A DNA stretch of 64,000 nucleotides from Symbiodinium natans (GCA_905221605.1 CAJNDS010002749.1:48501-112500), one strand, 5' to 3'; counted from the first letter of the stretch, positions 1 through 9,966 are shown. Notes: a model not told the origin generated them from the letters alone. Program-made: numbers and translations.

Positions 1-1799
1 AAAGGGTCTGTATATTCCCTCATTCCCTACTAAGAAGGGGGCCTCCCTGGAGCTTCCTCCAACAGGGCCAGCGAATTCAAAGCCGTTGGAAAAAGACGCG
101 AGGTGGTTGGGAGGGTATGGCACCGGGTTTGGGGTTCATGGATCAGAGATTCTGCGCTGTAGGGCTTAGGGCTTAGGGTGGGTTTAGGTAGTCTACGCAG
201 AGAGCCCGCCCCACATGAAGGCGAGAAGGTGGAAAGGCTGAGGCGGCCAGCTGGGGTGAAAACCCCAAATTCTACGAAACCCTGCGCCAGAGAAAGCCCG
301 AACTTGAAACCATGTCCACACCAAGGCAAGGAATACCTGAAAACAAAGAGGCCAACACATACAACCCCTGTACTGAAGAAGGCGCTCCAGATGCCTTCAG
401 GTTTCTCTTATGCCCAACCCCTGAACCCCGAAAACTTGAGTGGTGTGGGCTGAGGGGGGGCTCGGTGCCCCAAGGTTGCGGCTTGGGAGTTTTTCAGGGA
501 GGCCTCAGCAGTTCCTGTCTTTGGGTCTTAGGGAGAGCGGACGTGATTGGTCGGGTTTAGGGTTTTGGGGCTATAGGATTTTCATTTTGGGGTTCCCACC
601 ACCCGCACTTCCTGGGACATGTGAGCAGTGCCTGCCCCCGCTTGGAGCAACTCGAAGGGATTTGGCGTCTGGCGTGAGAGTAGGTTCCAACCAGTTTCAT
701 CGGAAGTCCGTTGGAGTTGGTGCTTCTTGTGGCTAAGGGTCTAAAGTTGAAAGTTTAGGGTTTAGGGCTATACCTGGGGCCAATTTGCTTGAGCACTTGC
801 CCAGATATCACAACCTCCCCTACGTTTTCAAAAGCCCCAAAAAGCCCTATACCACGCCAAGGCCCGTAAAGCCCTAAGAACCAGCCCTACAAGAACCCTG
901 CTAAGAACCCGAAAGGCCCAATCCTTCCTGAGATCCTAAAGCACTTAAAGCCCTGAAGCCCTGTCCAGAATTACGGATGCCTCACATCCCTTAAGGCGGG
1001 CCCTTAGTCAGCGGCGCCCCCCGCTTAAACCCTTTCAAAAAAGGGTTTAAGGTTGAGGCTTTAGGGCTAGCAAGGGGCCATGTAACTTCTCCTTAGAATG
1101 CAACTACACCTTGCAAGCTATGCCGGCCAGGACGTCTGACGCGTAGCTTGACATGGTCGAGAATAATACCTGTTTTTTCTAATGACCTGCAATTGAAGAT
1201 GATTATCGTCACGTCGGTCCCAATGACTGCCGTCATGTGCCTATCCACCAGAAGACCACCACAAAAAACCCTTGTTCACCCTAAGCCTTTCTTGCAGGCT
1301 TGCGCAGCTATACCAGGACCCCGAAACCCTAACCAGCCCTCAGCCCCAGTATCAAGGCTCAAGTTTAGTGCCTCAAAAGCACAAGTCTATGCAGGGCCCA
1401 GGCACCAAGGAGCCATGCACGAATTCGGGCTGCTGGGGTTCCAGACTTTTTTCTCTTAAATCGAATCAGGATTCGAGGCTTCGATTCATGGGTTCTTTGA
1501 AGTAGGGTTGGAATTACCCTGCATAAGGTCGTGACTTTTAGCCCTAAGACCGAAGCCATAAAGCCTGAACCCTGAACCCTAAACCCTAAACCCTAAACCC
1601 TGAACCCTGAACCCTAAACCCTAAACCGTAAGCCCTAAGCCCTACTACAAGTACCCATGAACCTCGAAGTAGGGTTCGGGGTTCGACTTTTTCTGTTCGG
1701 GGCTCAGGGATTCGGGCCGAAGCCCTTCAGGGTTTAGGAGGGTTTAGGGTTTAGGCTTTTGGGTTTAGCGGCAAGGGTTTACAGGGCCTATCCAATCAG
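1..1799. other. gene-poor telomere-motif mosaic
   Basis: This stretch is degenerate TTTAGGG/CCCTAAA-derived sequence, with a clear CCCTAAA-type block at 1565-1643. An arm of the inverted-repeat family described at 42954-43075 lies at 1649-1672. The segment 1190-1255 reads open on the plus strand, but I could not settle splice borders, so no gene is called. Confidence 0.6.
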
Positions 1800-1858
1800 C
1801 CGGGAGCCACGCCCAGGGGACATGTGCGGATATTGCTCACCACACGTTCCACTTCTGG
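1800..1858 (+). CDS. putative exon, unknown gene
   Basis: A GC-rich island with acceptor CAATCAG at its left and donor GG|GTACAG at its right reads open for 19 codons plus 2 nt (PGATPRGHVRILLTTRSTS). No domain is recognised. It is flanked by TTTAGGG-type sequence on the left and a CCCTAAA array on the right, opposite to the usual order in this window, so confidence is modest. Confidence 0.35.
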
Positions 1859-1958
1859 GTACAGCTTGACATTTCTCTTCTCAACCTACCATGCAAAGAC
1901 AGCACCCAAAGACACAAAATGTCCACGAACTCAGGTCTAATTCAGCCAACCATTTCCG

Positions 1959-2066
1959 CTAAACCCTAAACCCTAAACCCTAAACCCTGAACCCTAAACC
2001 CTAAACCCTAAACCCTAAACCCTAAACCCTAAACCCTAAACCCTAAACCCTAAACCCTAAACCCTC
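1959..2066. repeat. (CCCTAAA)n array
   Basis: About fifteen near-perfect CCCTAAA units. The array ends directly upstream of the exon island 2075-2161. A TTTAGGG-type array (2168-2225) follows the island, so the two arrays form inverted repeats around it. Confidence 0.95.
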
Positions 2067-2074
2067 ATCTCGAG

Positions 2075-2161
2075 CCCCCGCAAAGAACAGCGCATGCCAC
2101 GGGCCCTTCAAAGGTGCCGATGGCGCCTGGTGTCTGGACTCATCCTGAGGCTGCCCCGAAG
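2075..2161 (+). CDS. putative exon, unknown gene
   Basis: Acceptor TCTCGAG and donor AAG|GTTTGG enclose 29 complete codons (PPQRTAHATGPSKVPMAPGV...). It sits between CCCTAAA on the left and TTTAGGG on the right. No family is recognised. A second open frame exists, so the reading frame is an inference. Confidence 0.4.
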
Positions 2162-2434
2162 GTTTGGAGTTTAGGGTTTAGGGTTTGGGGTTTGGGGTTT
2201 AGGGTTTAGGGTTTAGGATTTAGGGGTAGGGGTTCTTAGGAGAGTTCTTCGGGTTCTTAGGGTTTCTTAAGGTTCTTAGGGCTCTTAGGGTTCTGGGATT
2301 GCAGGGTCTTTAGGGCTTTTCAGGGTTTTGCGGGTTGTTAGGGCGTAGGTTTTGGGGTCTGAGGGTTCCGAACATTCAGGGCTTGGGGGTTCAGGGAGTA
2401 AGGCTCCCAGGGGCCGTGTGTAATTGCCCGGTTT

Positions 2435-2866
2435 CTACTTCTGCCATTGCCAGAGCTCGGCCAGGGTCCGGGCAAGTCTTTTTCCATGCGCCTGGCTGTC
2501 ACATAGGCCTTCAGCGCACGTGAGGCTCGGTGTGGCTTAGAAGGAACCTGTAGAGCCTTCATGCTTAGCAGGAGTATCCTGGGCTGCACACCGCGCTGCA
2601 CACACCCTGCCACAAGGTCACTGCCGATGCACATCGCCAGGTTATCTGGTAACCTAAACAAAGCCCAAACCCTAAAACCCTAAAGCCCTAAACCCTGAAA
2701 CTGAAGCACCGAACCGGCTTCTGGGCTCCCGACCTGTGCGCGCCGACAGTTGCAGCAGCCGTGGTAGGCCTTTGCGCATGCAGGGGCTGCCAACCAGGGT
2801 TTCATCTAGAGCCTTTCCGAGTTGCTGGTGCAGTGGCTCGTTGAAGTTCCATAGTGCAGCATGCAT
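2435..2866 (-). CDS. three-exon small gene, unknown function
   Basis: Minus-strand exons are 2866-2734, 2645-2548 and 2491-2435. Exon 1 starts with ATG (MHAALWNFNEPL...) and ends one base into a codon at G|GTCGGG. Exon 2 starts after ACCAG with two bases that complete that codon (Asp) and reads NLAMCIGSDLVAGCVQRG. It ends in phase at CAG|GTTCC. Exon 3 (AHGKRLARTLAELWQWQK, then TAG) starts in phase after GCCAG. The predicted protein has about 95 residues and no recognised domain. Intron 1 (88 nt) consists largely of degenerate TTTAGGG units; intron 2 has 56 nt. Exon 3 has an alternative in-phase acceptor further upstream. Open minus-strand sequence at 2900-3020 could be further 5' exon sequence. 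Confidence 0.5.
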
Positions 2867-3570
2867 TTACAGGTGACCGATGACACGTGTGCGATTCAAG
2901 AAGGTGGCAAGGCAGGCGCCGGGGTCTGCAGATGCCTGCCTGCCTAAGACAGACTTCCGCCATTTTCTGAAGGATCACGTCTATAAACTCTATAGGATGT
3001 TGCCAAGGCGGCACTCTCACGGACTGACGGCGACAAGCGCAGGCCAGAGAGAAGGATCAGTCAGCCTGCAAAGCATCACCGACGGCACATAGCAGCAGTC
3101 GCAAAAGCACGCAAGGTTGCTTGGAGGAAGCCGAGTGTACATGCACGTCAATGTTTGGCCGGGCAGACAGAGCTGAATGTGGGAGCAAGAAGATGCAGAT
3201 GACGGTGACGCCAAGTTAGCATCTGCAACACCGACGGATGTGCGAAGGAGGGCAAACATCTGCCTGCAGACTCTAGACTGAACAGGGATGTCCCCCACTC
3301 CCGCAAGCTTTGCCACGAATGGTGCGCCCCAATCTTGAGGCCTGGGTGGGAACACAGCGGCTTCTTTTCAGAGTTCGAGCTGGAAAAGGCTACTTTTTCG
3401 GGGAAATACTGTTGTTTTTGGGAGTTCCGCTCCACACACACGTCCAGTCAGAGATCTTTGGCCCAGCTCACGTCCCAATTTACACAACTATTTATATAGG
3501 GTAGCTAGGATGGCCCTGAAAACCGTCTGAAAAGAATCCCAAACCAAGAGAAAATGGAACATACTCAAAG

Positions 3571-3632
3571 CCCTAAACCCTAAACCCTAAACCCTAAACC
3601 CTGAACCTAAACCCTAAACCCTAAACCCTAAG
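3571..3632. repeat. CCCTAAA array
   Basis: Near-perfect CCCTAAA units left of the island 3634-3685, paired with TTTAGGG units at 3695-3755 on its right. The right-hand array carries a TTATTATTTA interruption. Confidence 0.9.
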
Positions 3633-3633
3633 C

Positions 3634-3685
3634 CTGGGCTGCGGGCCCTCAGCATCAGCGCTGCATGCACACACTTCAAGAGCAC
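3634..3685 (-). CDS. putative exon with GC donor
   Basis: On the minus strand, acceptor CTCTGAG precedes 17 codons (VLLKCVHAALMLRARSP) plus one base. The exon then ends at G|GCTTAGGG, so the repeat unit supplies a GC-type donor. No family is recognised. Confidence 0.4.
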
Positions 3686-3844
3686 CTCAGAGGAGGGTTT
3701 AGGGTTTAGGGTTTATTATTTATTAGGGTTTAGGGTTTAGGGTTTAGGGTAGGGCTTGGGATCGAGTGACCATTAGCGGTCTACATTGCCTGTAGCTCCA
3801 GAGCGCGTTGGACGCTCGCTGTTTACGAGCCATGGGCCAATCAG

Positions 3845-4489
3845 ATGACGTTTGGCTGGGCGACGGCTTCCTATGAGGCGGTCGATGGTGCAGTAGCAGC
3901 TGTTATGGCTGGCCGAGGGACGATTTCACTGCGTGAACTCCGCATGTGTCTGCAAGACAGGACGGGCGCGGATTTGTCTACGCATAAGGTTGCAATCAGA
4001 CAGATGGCTGAGATGTCCGTGCGCAAGCTGAATTTGCCAACTGCCGAGGGGGTCAACAGAGGTTGCCCCAAGCCCGCTGCACGGGATTATGCTGGAACGT
4101 GGGAATTGATACCGTTCGCTAAGAAACCCCATTCTAGAGGGCGTGAGCTTTTCATCAAGCTGCATGACGCGACGCCTGCTGCAGGCTGGGGGTCGATGCT
4201 TGTGCACGTAGCTCCGCGTGAGGTCTCCTTTGACCAGTCTCCTGACAAGTCGGCTTTAGCGGGCAGCGCTGGATCCAAGTTCCTGATCCCCAACAACCCC
4301 GGCGAGGTTGGATGTGAGACAGTTTCCGTCAGCTTGCTTTCTCGCCGCTTTCGTGGTGTATGCGTCACAGGCATGGGCAACAGCATGCGTGATTTCTTCG
4401 GCAAGCCTGGGCTTTGGCATGTGAACCATGAGCAAGCTTCCACTGTCGCGGACTCGAAGCACTTCGGCAAGAGCACGTTCTTGAAGTAA
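3845..4489 (+). CDS. hypothetical protein, N-terminus weakly DEK_C-like
   Basis: An uninterrupted 214-codon ORF starting at ATG and lying in sequence free of telomere motifs. Residues about 8-62 show the pattern LRELRMCLQDRTGADLSTHK, which resembles the DEK C-terminal DNA-binding fold (a start, then LR..L....G.DLS..K..I). The remainder, with a Gly/Ser-rich middle and a Phe-rich end, is not recognised. No intron is evident. A second ORF begins 26 bp downstream. The DEK_C relation is an inference from pattern only. Confidence 0.5.
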   Translation: MTFGWATASYEAVDGAVAAVMAGRGTISLRELRMCLQDRTGADLSTHKVAIRQMAEMSVRKLNLPTAEGVNRGCPKPAARDYAGTWELIPFAKKPHSRGRELFIKLHDATPAAGWGSMLVHVAPREVSFDQSPDKSALAGSAGSKFLIPNNPGEVGCETVSVSLLSRRFRGVCVTGMGNSMRDFFGKPGLWHVNHEQASTVADSKHFGKSTFLK

Positions 4490-4514
4490 GGCCCTTGCCG
4501 GCTTCTTCCTGCAC

Positions 4515-4922
4515 ATGTGCTCGAGCGCAGTTAGTTTCATCAGCAGCTTTATTCTTGAGAATATGCCTTTAGAGCTATGGTGGAGCAAGAAACACAACGT
4601 TAGCAGAAGTGGTGGCGTGTTTCTCTTCTTTGGCATCCTCCTCGTGTGTGTATTGGTTGCACACTGGTGGCTATGGCCGTCTGAGAAGGCTTCTGAACCG
4701 GAAAGGCGCGTGTCCAAGCAGGAGCCTGGTGTGTGGGACCCAGGCGTGTTCGCGGATCCTGTAGACCTCGCCGTTGGCAACGTGAAGCGACTCAGTTGCT
4801 GCCAGACAGGGCTGCGCCGCGATACGGTTTCAATGACCACGATGTTGTGCTACACATTGTCCCTGAGTCCGCGGAAGTTCCTGGGTTGTTCCTTGACATC
4901 TGCTGAAGGGCAAACGAAGTAG
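4515..4922 (+). CDS. hypothetical single-pass membrane protein
   Basis: A 135-codon ORF directly after the 214-codon ORF. An internal ATG at 4563 is the more natural start (MPLELWWSKKHN...). From there a hydrophobic run GGVFLFFGILLVCVLVAHWW predicts one transmembrane helix close to the N-terminus, followed by a polar region and a Cys-containing tail. No family is recognised. It could instead be 3' UTR of the upstream gene, since the opposite strand is also open here. Confidence 0.35.
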   Translation: MCSSAVSFISSFILENMPLELWWSKKHNVSRSGGVFLFFGILLVCVLVAHWWLWPSEKASEPERRVSKQEPGVWDPGVFADPVDLAVGNVKRLSCCQTGLRRDTVSMTTMLCYTLSLSPRKFLGCSLTSAEGQTK

Positions 4923-6028
4923 CTGCGGCACTTGAGGCTGGCCGTTGTACTCTAGGCTCTCAGAGCGATCGACGGCCCAGGTTTGGCGGCAGTGTGGGGT
5001 TGTTGAGGGGACGGTTTTTCAGGACTGGATGGTCCTGCCGGTTACATCCCTTCTGCCCTGCCATTTGTTTGCAGTTGTTTTGTTTGAGGGAGGGCTTTCG
5101 TGGTAGTTCATGGAGCCGTGACCTCTTGTCCTCGGACGCTTATGCGTCCTTTCACCTGCCATCAGATTTCTGTGTCAAGGTGCAGGGATAGCCATAATGG
5201 AGCTGCCCTCCTCCCTTGAGCACATACCGGTTGTGGCCGCGAGGCGGCTGCTCCTGCAGCTGCTTCCACCTTTGCAACTTAATTAGGGTGCGTACTCCTC
5301 TAACCTTCTGCAAATGGGAAATGGGTTTAGGGTGGTTCTTATGGGGGGGCTTCCGAACATGGGGGGGGGGGGGGTACCCTTTTGGGGGGTTTCCTAGCAT
5401 AATAAGGAGTATCGTACTTGAAGGGGGGAATCATAGGGGTACCCTCTATTGTGGGAGATGGCCTAGGGTACTCAGGGTTTAGGGTTTTCAGAGCTGCTGG
5501 GAGTGAAGGGGGGTTTCTCATCTTCACCCCCTTAACACTGAAGGAGTTTAGGGTTTAGGGTTTAGGGTTGCTTCATGACGGCTCGGACGAGACAGCACCT
5601 CCTGATGTCCCAAGCTTCACCAGAGCTTGTGGCTTATTTCTGGTGCAGTTCTTGGTTTGCGCGCGTCATCCTTGCACAGGGGCCGCGCTCATGTATCGTT
5701 CAACATGCTCTCGGATTCTCTCTGAAGGGAATCCATGCAGAGTTGCTTTTTCTTTTTGTGTTTGGGGTTTGGGGGCTTACCCTAAATCTGAAACTTCGCA
5801 TGCTGACCCTTCCAGGAGGTTTCTCTTCAGGCTTAGGGACTCAGGGACATTGGGCTGCTGTGACAAGAATCAGTGCAGGGACCAGCAAACCTCCAGGAAA
5901 TCCGTTCTCCATCTTACACCCAAAGCCCTAAACCCTAAACCCTAAACCCTAAACCCTAAATAAAGATCTAGGCCCTTTCTGAACCCTACAACGTCCTAGT
6001 TTTTAGTGTTTTAGGCGGCATGCTGCAG

Positions 6029-6107
6029 GCCCTGCCGGGCGCGAAAGCCCCTGAGGGCCAGGCCAGCTCTCCAAAAATGATCAGCAGGTCCCCCACCTTG
6101 CAATTCG
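6029..6107 (+). CDS. putative exon with GTTTAGGG donor
   Basis: Acceptor ATGCTGCAG is followed by 26 codons (ALPGAKAPEGQASSPKMISR...) and one base, ending at TTCG|GTTTAGGG, the first unit of a TTTAGGG array. The island is GC-rich against its surroundings. Function is unknown. Confidence 0.5.
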
Positions 6108-6301
6108 GTTTAGGGTTTAGGGTTTAGGGTTTAGGGTTTAGGGATGTAGGGTTAAGCGATCAGGTTTAGAGTCCAGGATGACTTCTCAGGGTGGAAGGTT
6201 GAGGGCGGCTTGCGCTTTGGGTTGAGGGTTTACGGGATTTGGGTGTTCGGCACGACGAGCTTGGAAAAGGCCCAAATGGCATAGTTAAGGGGGACCATCC
6301 C

Positions 6302-6384
6302 AAACCCTAAACCCTAAACCCTAAACCCTCAGCCCTCAGCCCTCAGCCCTCAGCCCTCAGCCCTAAGCCCTAAACCCCAAACCC
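6302..6384. repeat. CCCTAAA array with CCCTCAG variant
   Basis: Three CCCTAAA units run into a block of tandem CCCTCAG units and back, showing homogenised spread of a single-base variant inside an array. Confidence 0.9.
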
Positions 6385-6503
6385 TACTGAGGCCGGGGTG
6401 GGCTTAGGGTTCGGGTTACTAAGGATTTAGGGCGTTTCGGGCTGTTGAGGCTTTTGGGTTTCGACTCCAGGGCCTCTAGGGCTTCTGCAAGACTTAGGGT
6501 AAA

Positions 6504-6618
6504 GGTTTAGGGTTCAGGGTTTAGGGTTTAGGGTTTAGGGTTTAGCGTTTAGGGTTTAGGGTTTAGGGTTGAGGGTTGAGGGTTTAGGGTTGACGGTTTA
6601 GGGTTTAGGGTTTAGGGT
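6504..6618. repeat. TTTAGGG array
   Basis: A near-continuous array with a few TTGAGGG, TTTAGCG and TTGACGG variants. Confidence 0.9.
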
Positions 6619-6908
6619 CAAGCTCGTGAGCAGGCAGACGGCAGTTGCTCCAAGGGCTTCGCCCTTCCCCTGCAGCCCCGAAGTCTCTGGGGGCTACAGG
6701 CCTTGGGGTCGAGCTGCGGGGCTTTGCTTAGGGGCTTCCCGGGACTCTCTGGGGGGCCCGTGAACCCCGGCCCTGTTTTGAAACAGAATCGCACAACGTG
6801 GACCACGCAAGGCAAGGCCTCACTGTGCAATCTCCTGCCAGAAGCAGTCTCCAGTAACCCTAAACCCTAAACCCTAAACCCTCAACCCCTTCGCTGCTAC
6901 TGCTGGAG

Positions 6909-6979
6909 GGCGACTTCCACCGACCCAAGGCCATGAAAGTCGGCGCGCACCGTGTCGCCCTCCACCCAGCTTGCCTCCG
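6909..6979 (+). CDS. putative exon, unknown gene
   Basis: Acceptor GCTGGAG and donor CTCCG|GTAGCT enclose 23 codons plus 2 nt (GDFHRPKAMKVGAHRVALHP...). The reading is strongly protein-like and flanked by CCCTAAA (left) and TTTAGGG (right). It ends next to the inverted repeat 6993-7141. Confidence 0.45.
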
Positions 6980-6992
6980 GTAGCTTTACCTT

Positions 6993-7141
6993 ACCCAGAG
7001 GGTCCATTTGTAGTAGGGTTTAGGGTTTAGGGTTTAGGGTTTAGGGTTCAGGGTTTAGGGTTTAGGGGGCTTAAAAACTACATTAAATAGGGTTTTTGGG
7101 TACCCAATGCCATAATGGTACTACAAATGGACCCTCTGGGT
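6993..7141. repeat. inverted repeat, 23-bp perfect arms
   Basis: Arms at 6993-7015 and 7119-7141 are exact reverse complements (left arm begins ACCCAGAGGGTCCATTTG). They flank a TTTAGGG array (7017-7067) plus about 50 bp of AT-rich sequence. The right arm abuts the dispersed repeat 7141-7308. The layout resembles a small terminal-inverted-repeat element with telomere motifs inside. Confidence 0.8.
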
Positions 7142-7308
7142 TACTTCTCCAATAACCACGGGGGGAAAAAGGTTAAACTCTTTTCTTCCTATGAAATAAG
7201 GACTCTAATAGCCAAGGGGAAAAAAGGTTTGACTTTGATTCTTCCTACCAACATCAGGGAAGCCCAAGAGCTTTAAAGTTCAAGTCTTTGGCTGAGTAAG
7301 TTACAAAA
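7141..7308. mobile_element. dispersed repeat / introner-like element, copy 1
   Basis: Shares its ends with 20604-20712: TTACTTCTCCAATAACCA at the left, and GCCCAAGAGCT followed by a GGCT(A/G)AGTAAG-type sequence at the right. Copy 1 also contains an internal direct duplication of about 58 bp (units ending in TTCTTCCT). On the minus strand it begins TTTT|GTAACTTACTC and ends GAAGTAACCCAG|, so it could be an intron at the 3' end of the hydratase gene. The outer ends are imperfectly complementary. Confidence 0.6.
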
Positions 7309-8236
7309 GGAGGCTGGGGCCGGCCTTTGAAGACGAGTTGGCAGGTATGGCCTGCCAGAACCAGCATCCCAGCCTCCACAGGGCGGCCTCTCTCCTTGCA
7401 CAGCTCATTCACGCAGAAGGTGACGGATGCCAGGGGGGAGTCAAAGGGGTTGGCTTTGGCCGTTCCCCTGGCAATTTCGCGTCCGGCCACAGACAGTCTG
7501 ACGCGGACGTCGGTCAAAGAGCCGGGGTGAGGAGGCCGGGCGATCGGACGCCCGCGCACGACGCAGGCACCAAGCAAAGAATCGGCCACGTAGTGGAGCT
7601 TGTTGTCGCTTCGCACCTGTCTCGCCCCACACAACTCGATGCAAAGCTCCACGTGAGAAACAGCATCCCAGACATCGTCCTCAGTGTATGGCGCAGCCTC
7701 AGCCGCAAGAGGGCCCATGTCCCTGGCGAAAACAAATCCAAACTCAGCCTCAGCGGAAAAGATGTGATGCTTCGCCAAGGACACGCAGTCGCCAGACGCT
7801 AAAACACCCCCACGAAAAAGTGGGCCGTAGAGTGCATGTTTGCCTGGAAGGGCACCCTTCCTTGGTAGCCCAGTAACCATGCTATAATAGGGTCACCCTT
7901 TTTGGGTTGGTTACTTTACAAGGAAAACCAGAACCAAAAAAAGTAAAAAAGGGTACCAGTGGGCTACCAAAGCTTCCAGCCCAGCTTCCAGCCAGCAAGG
8001 CCGCCGAGCTCGGAAGCAACCGGAGGAGCAGCCAGCGCCTCGTGCACGTGCAGCGCGTCGCTGAGCGTGGACACGGCTTCCAGGGCAGATGCGGCCTCAG
8101 CTGCATCGGCCCCGTCCGCCCACACTTGCACCAGAGCTCTGGCCACCTCCTCCCATGGCTCCTGAGATCGGCGTGCTACCTTCGCCTGGGCCTCAGATGC
8201 AGCACCCTGATCACCACTCTGCCAGCGCTTGGCCAT
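7254..8236 (-). CDS. 2-keto-4-pentenoate hydratase (MhpD)/FAH-family protein
   Basis: Exon 1 is 8236-7968, starting at ATG in a strong context (ACCGCCATGG) eight bases after GACTAG|G, a plausible spliced-leader acceptor. Exon 2 is 7860 to about 7257. They join in phase across the intron 7861-7967 (269 nt in exon 1; the split codon is Trp). The N-terminal helix region ends in LAGWKLG, the family's substrate-loop start. Exon 2 holds the E-x-E metal site (FSAEAEFGFVF), the third acidic ligand region (HVELCIELCGARQ), DN-L and the late AGMLVLAG motif. These residues bind Mg2+ or Mn2+ in MhpD-type hydratases, which hydrate 2-oxo-4-enoates in aromatic catabolism; the true substrate here is unknown. 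The last 16 codons come from the repeat 7141-7308, so the real C-terminus probably lies after another splice. Confidence 0.8.
7861..7967 (-). mobile_element. introner-like intron with terminal inverted repeats
   Basis: A 107-nt GT-AG intron in the hydratase gene. Its two splice borders sit inside perfect 11-bp inverted repeats, TTGGTAGCCCA (7862-7872) and its complement (7960-7970). The donor is TG|GTAGCC and the acceptor CTACCAAG|G. Inner sequence repeats the symmetry with GTAACC/GGTACC-type stretches. Removing it restores the frame exactly. Terminal-repeat introns of this size are the hallmark of introner elements known from dinoflagellates and other algae. Confidence 0.75.
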
Positions 8237-9284
8237 GGCGGTCCTTTTTCCTAGTCTTGGCCTGTGGGTTTGATGAGGCATATGAGGGTTTGCCAAGTAA
8301 GGGCCAATATCAAGGCACCATGTAATCAGCCCAAATTTACCCAGAATGAGTCAGCTCAGCAAGCGCCTGGCAGGTTAAATGCTTCAGGTTCAGGGTGACG
8401 GTAGGGTTGGGATGTCGGGAGTTTAAGGCTTATCAAGGCTTGAAGTCTTTGGTTTTTGGGAGTCCTGTTTGGGCCTTTCGGGTGCTGGTTGGGGTGCTTT
8501 GTCGTGTTTCCGGGGCCTTTCCGCAGCCACTGAGTCGACTTGAGCCGGAATTTCAAAACGGAGGGGCGGGGCTCAGCTCTGCTCCTGCGAGACCTTATGG
8601 CCTTTAAAAAGAGGTCTTGGAGGTTCAGGGGTACTAACAAAGTTAGGGCAGAAAGAAGTCTAGCAACTGGGTCATTGAGGCAACTTATAACCCCTTTTTC
8701 ACATCTCGGCTCCGTGCTGGCGGAATTTCTTAAACCCTGGTCGTCGCTGAACCCCACGCATCCCTTCGACTCTCTCCGGGGGGCCGGCAAAAGTAAAGTT
8801 GCCCGTGAGGACAGGGAACCTGGTGTGTAGGGGCGAATTTTTGCCGGGGGGGGGGGGGATTGGGGTTTAGGCTTTAGGTCTTAGGTTCCCAAAGCCTTTG
8901 TCCACCCCTTTTTGCATGCAAAGGGACCCTGGATGGACAAAGGTGGATGTAGCTGGGCTTTCTTGGAGGGTTTAGCGTGTGGGGCTTTTGAGGGGGAGTG
9001 TCGATCCTTCCATAAACCCTTTTCGCTAAACCCTATGTAAACCCTGAACCCCAAACCCCAAACCCTAAACCCCAAACCCCAAACCCTAAACCCTGGGGGA
9101 GCGTCAACCTTCGAGGGCCTATCTCAGCCCAAGGAAGCAGACCCAGGGCCGCACATCTAAACCCTAAAACCTAGACCCCAAACCCTAAACCATAAAGCCT
9201 AAACCCTAGACCCTCAACCCTAAATCCTAAACCCCTCAAACCCCTCAAGCCCCTGAAGCCCTGAAACCCCTGAATTCTCCTTAG

Positions 9285-9385
9285 CCAGGGCCAAGGGGCA
9301 TCTGACCACCCAGTGCCGCCACAACATCGAGGCCTGTTCCGAAACACAGTGGAAGGAAGGCGAGCCCTCTACAAGTAGAGTTTCG
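9285..9385 (+). CDS. putative exon with GTTTAGGG donor
   Basis: Acceptor TTCTCCTTAG is followed by 2 nt and 33 codons (RAKGHLTTQCRHNIEACSET...), ending at TTTCG|GTTTAGGG where a TTTAGGG array starts (9384-9480). Left flank is CCCTAAA-type sequence (9051-9240). Function is unknown. Confidence 0.55.
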
Positions 9386-9721
9386 GTTTAGGGTTTAGGG
9401 TTTAGGGTTTAGGGTTTGGGGTTTGGGGTTTAGGGTTTAGGGTTTAGGGTTTGGGTTCATGGCTTTGGGGTTTAGGGTTTCGGGTTCAGGGCCTAGGATT
9501 TAGGGTTGAGGGGGTCTAGGGGTTTTTTGCCACCCACCAAGCAGACCAGCCACACACTGAAGGGTAGGTTCAGGGTGTGGCTGTTGTTTGTGGTTGTGGA
9601 GGAGGTAGGATATAGGGTTTAGGGTTTAGGGGTTTAGGTTCATGCTTGTGCAAAGAAGGACATTCCCCGTAAATACTGCCAAGTCACAAGCGATTTGGGG
9701 TGTTAAGGTGCTGGCAGGGTG

Positions 9722-9846
9722 CCTAAACCCTAAATTAAACCCCAAACCCTAAACCCCAAACCCCAAACCCTAAACCATAACCCTAAACCCTAAACCCTAA
9801 ACCCTAAACCCTAAACCCTAAACCCTAAACCCTAAACCCTAAACCC
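9722..9846. repeat. CCCTAAA array
   Basis: A near-continuous CCCTAAA array ending three bases before the acceptor of the island 9849-9950. Confidence 0.95.
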
Positions 9847-9848
9847 AG

Positions 9849-9950
9849 TTTGTTCGAACTCTACCAGGCCTTCTCGGCCCCAACAGGGCAGCACTGCCTG
9901 GCAGGCTTGTGTTGTAGGAGGCTCATGGGGCCTCAACCTCTCTCCATCAG
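9849..9950 (+). CDS. putative exon with GC donor
   Basis: Acceptor AAACCCAG comes from the CCCTAAA array itself. The favoured frame reads LFELYQAFSAPTGQHCLAGL and ends at ATCAG|GCTTTAGGG, a GC-type donor at the TTTAGGG boundary. A phase-0 alternative ends in TAG and would make this a terminal exon. The copia element is inserted 16 bp downstream. Confidence 0.45.
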
Positions 9951-9961
9951 GCTTTAGGGTT

Positions 9962-9966
9962 TAGGG
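9962..9966. repeat. target-site duplication TAGGG (left)
   Basis: The five bases before the 5' LTR (TAGGG) are repeated right after the 3' LTR at 19889-19893. Five bases is the usual Ty1/copia duplication length. The target was a TTTAGGG array. Confidence 0.9.

Noticed and set aside
1959-2066. A real chromosome end
   Set aside because: Telomere-type arrays occur throughout the window in both orientations and are short; none is terminal.
7254-8236. Bacterial contamination as source of the hydratase gene
   Set aside because: It is interrupted by a GT-AG intron with terminal repeats and flanked by the same host repeats as the rest of the window.
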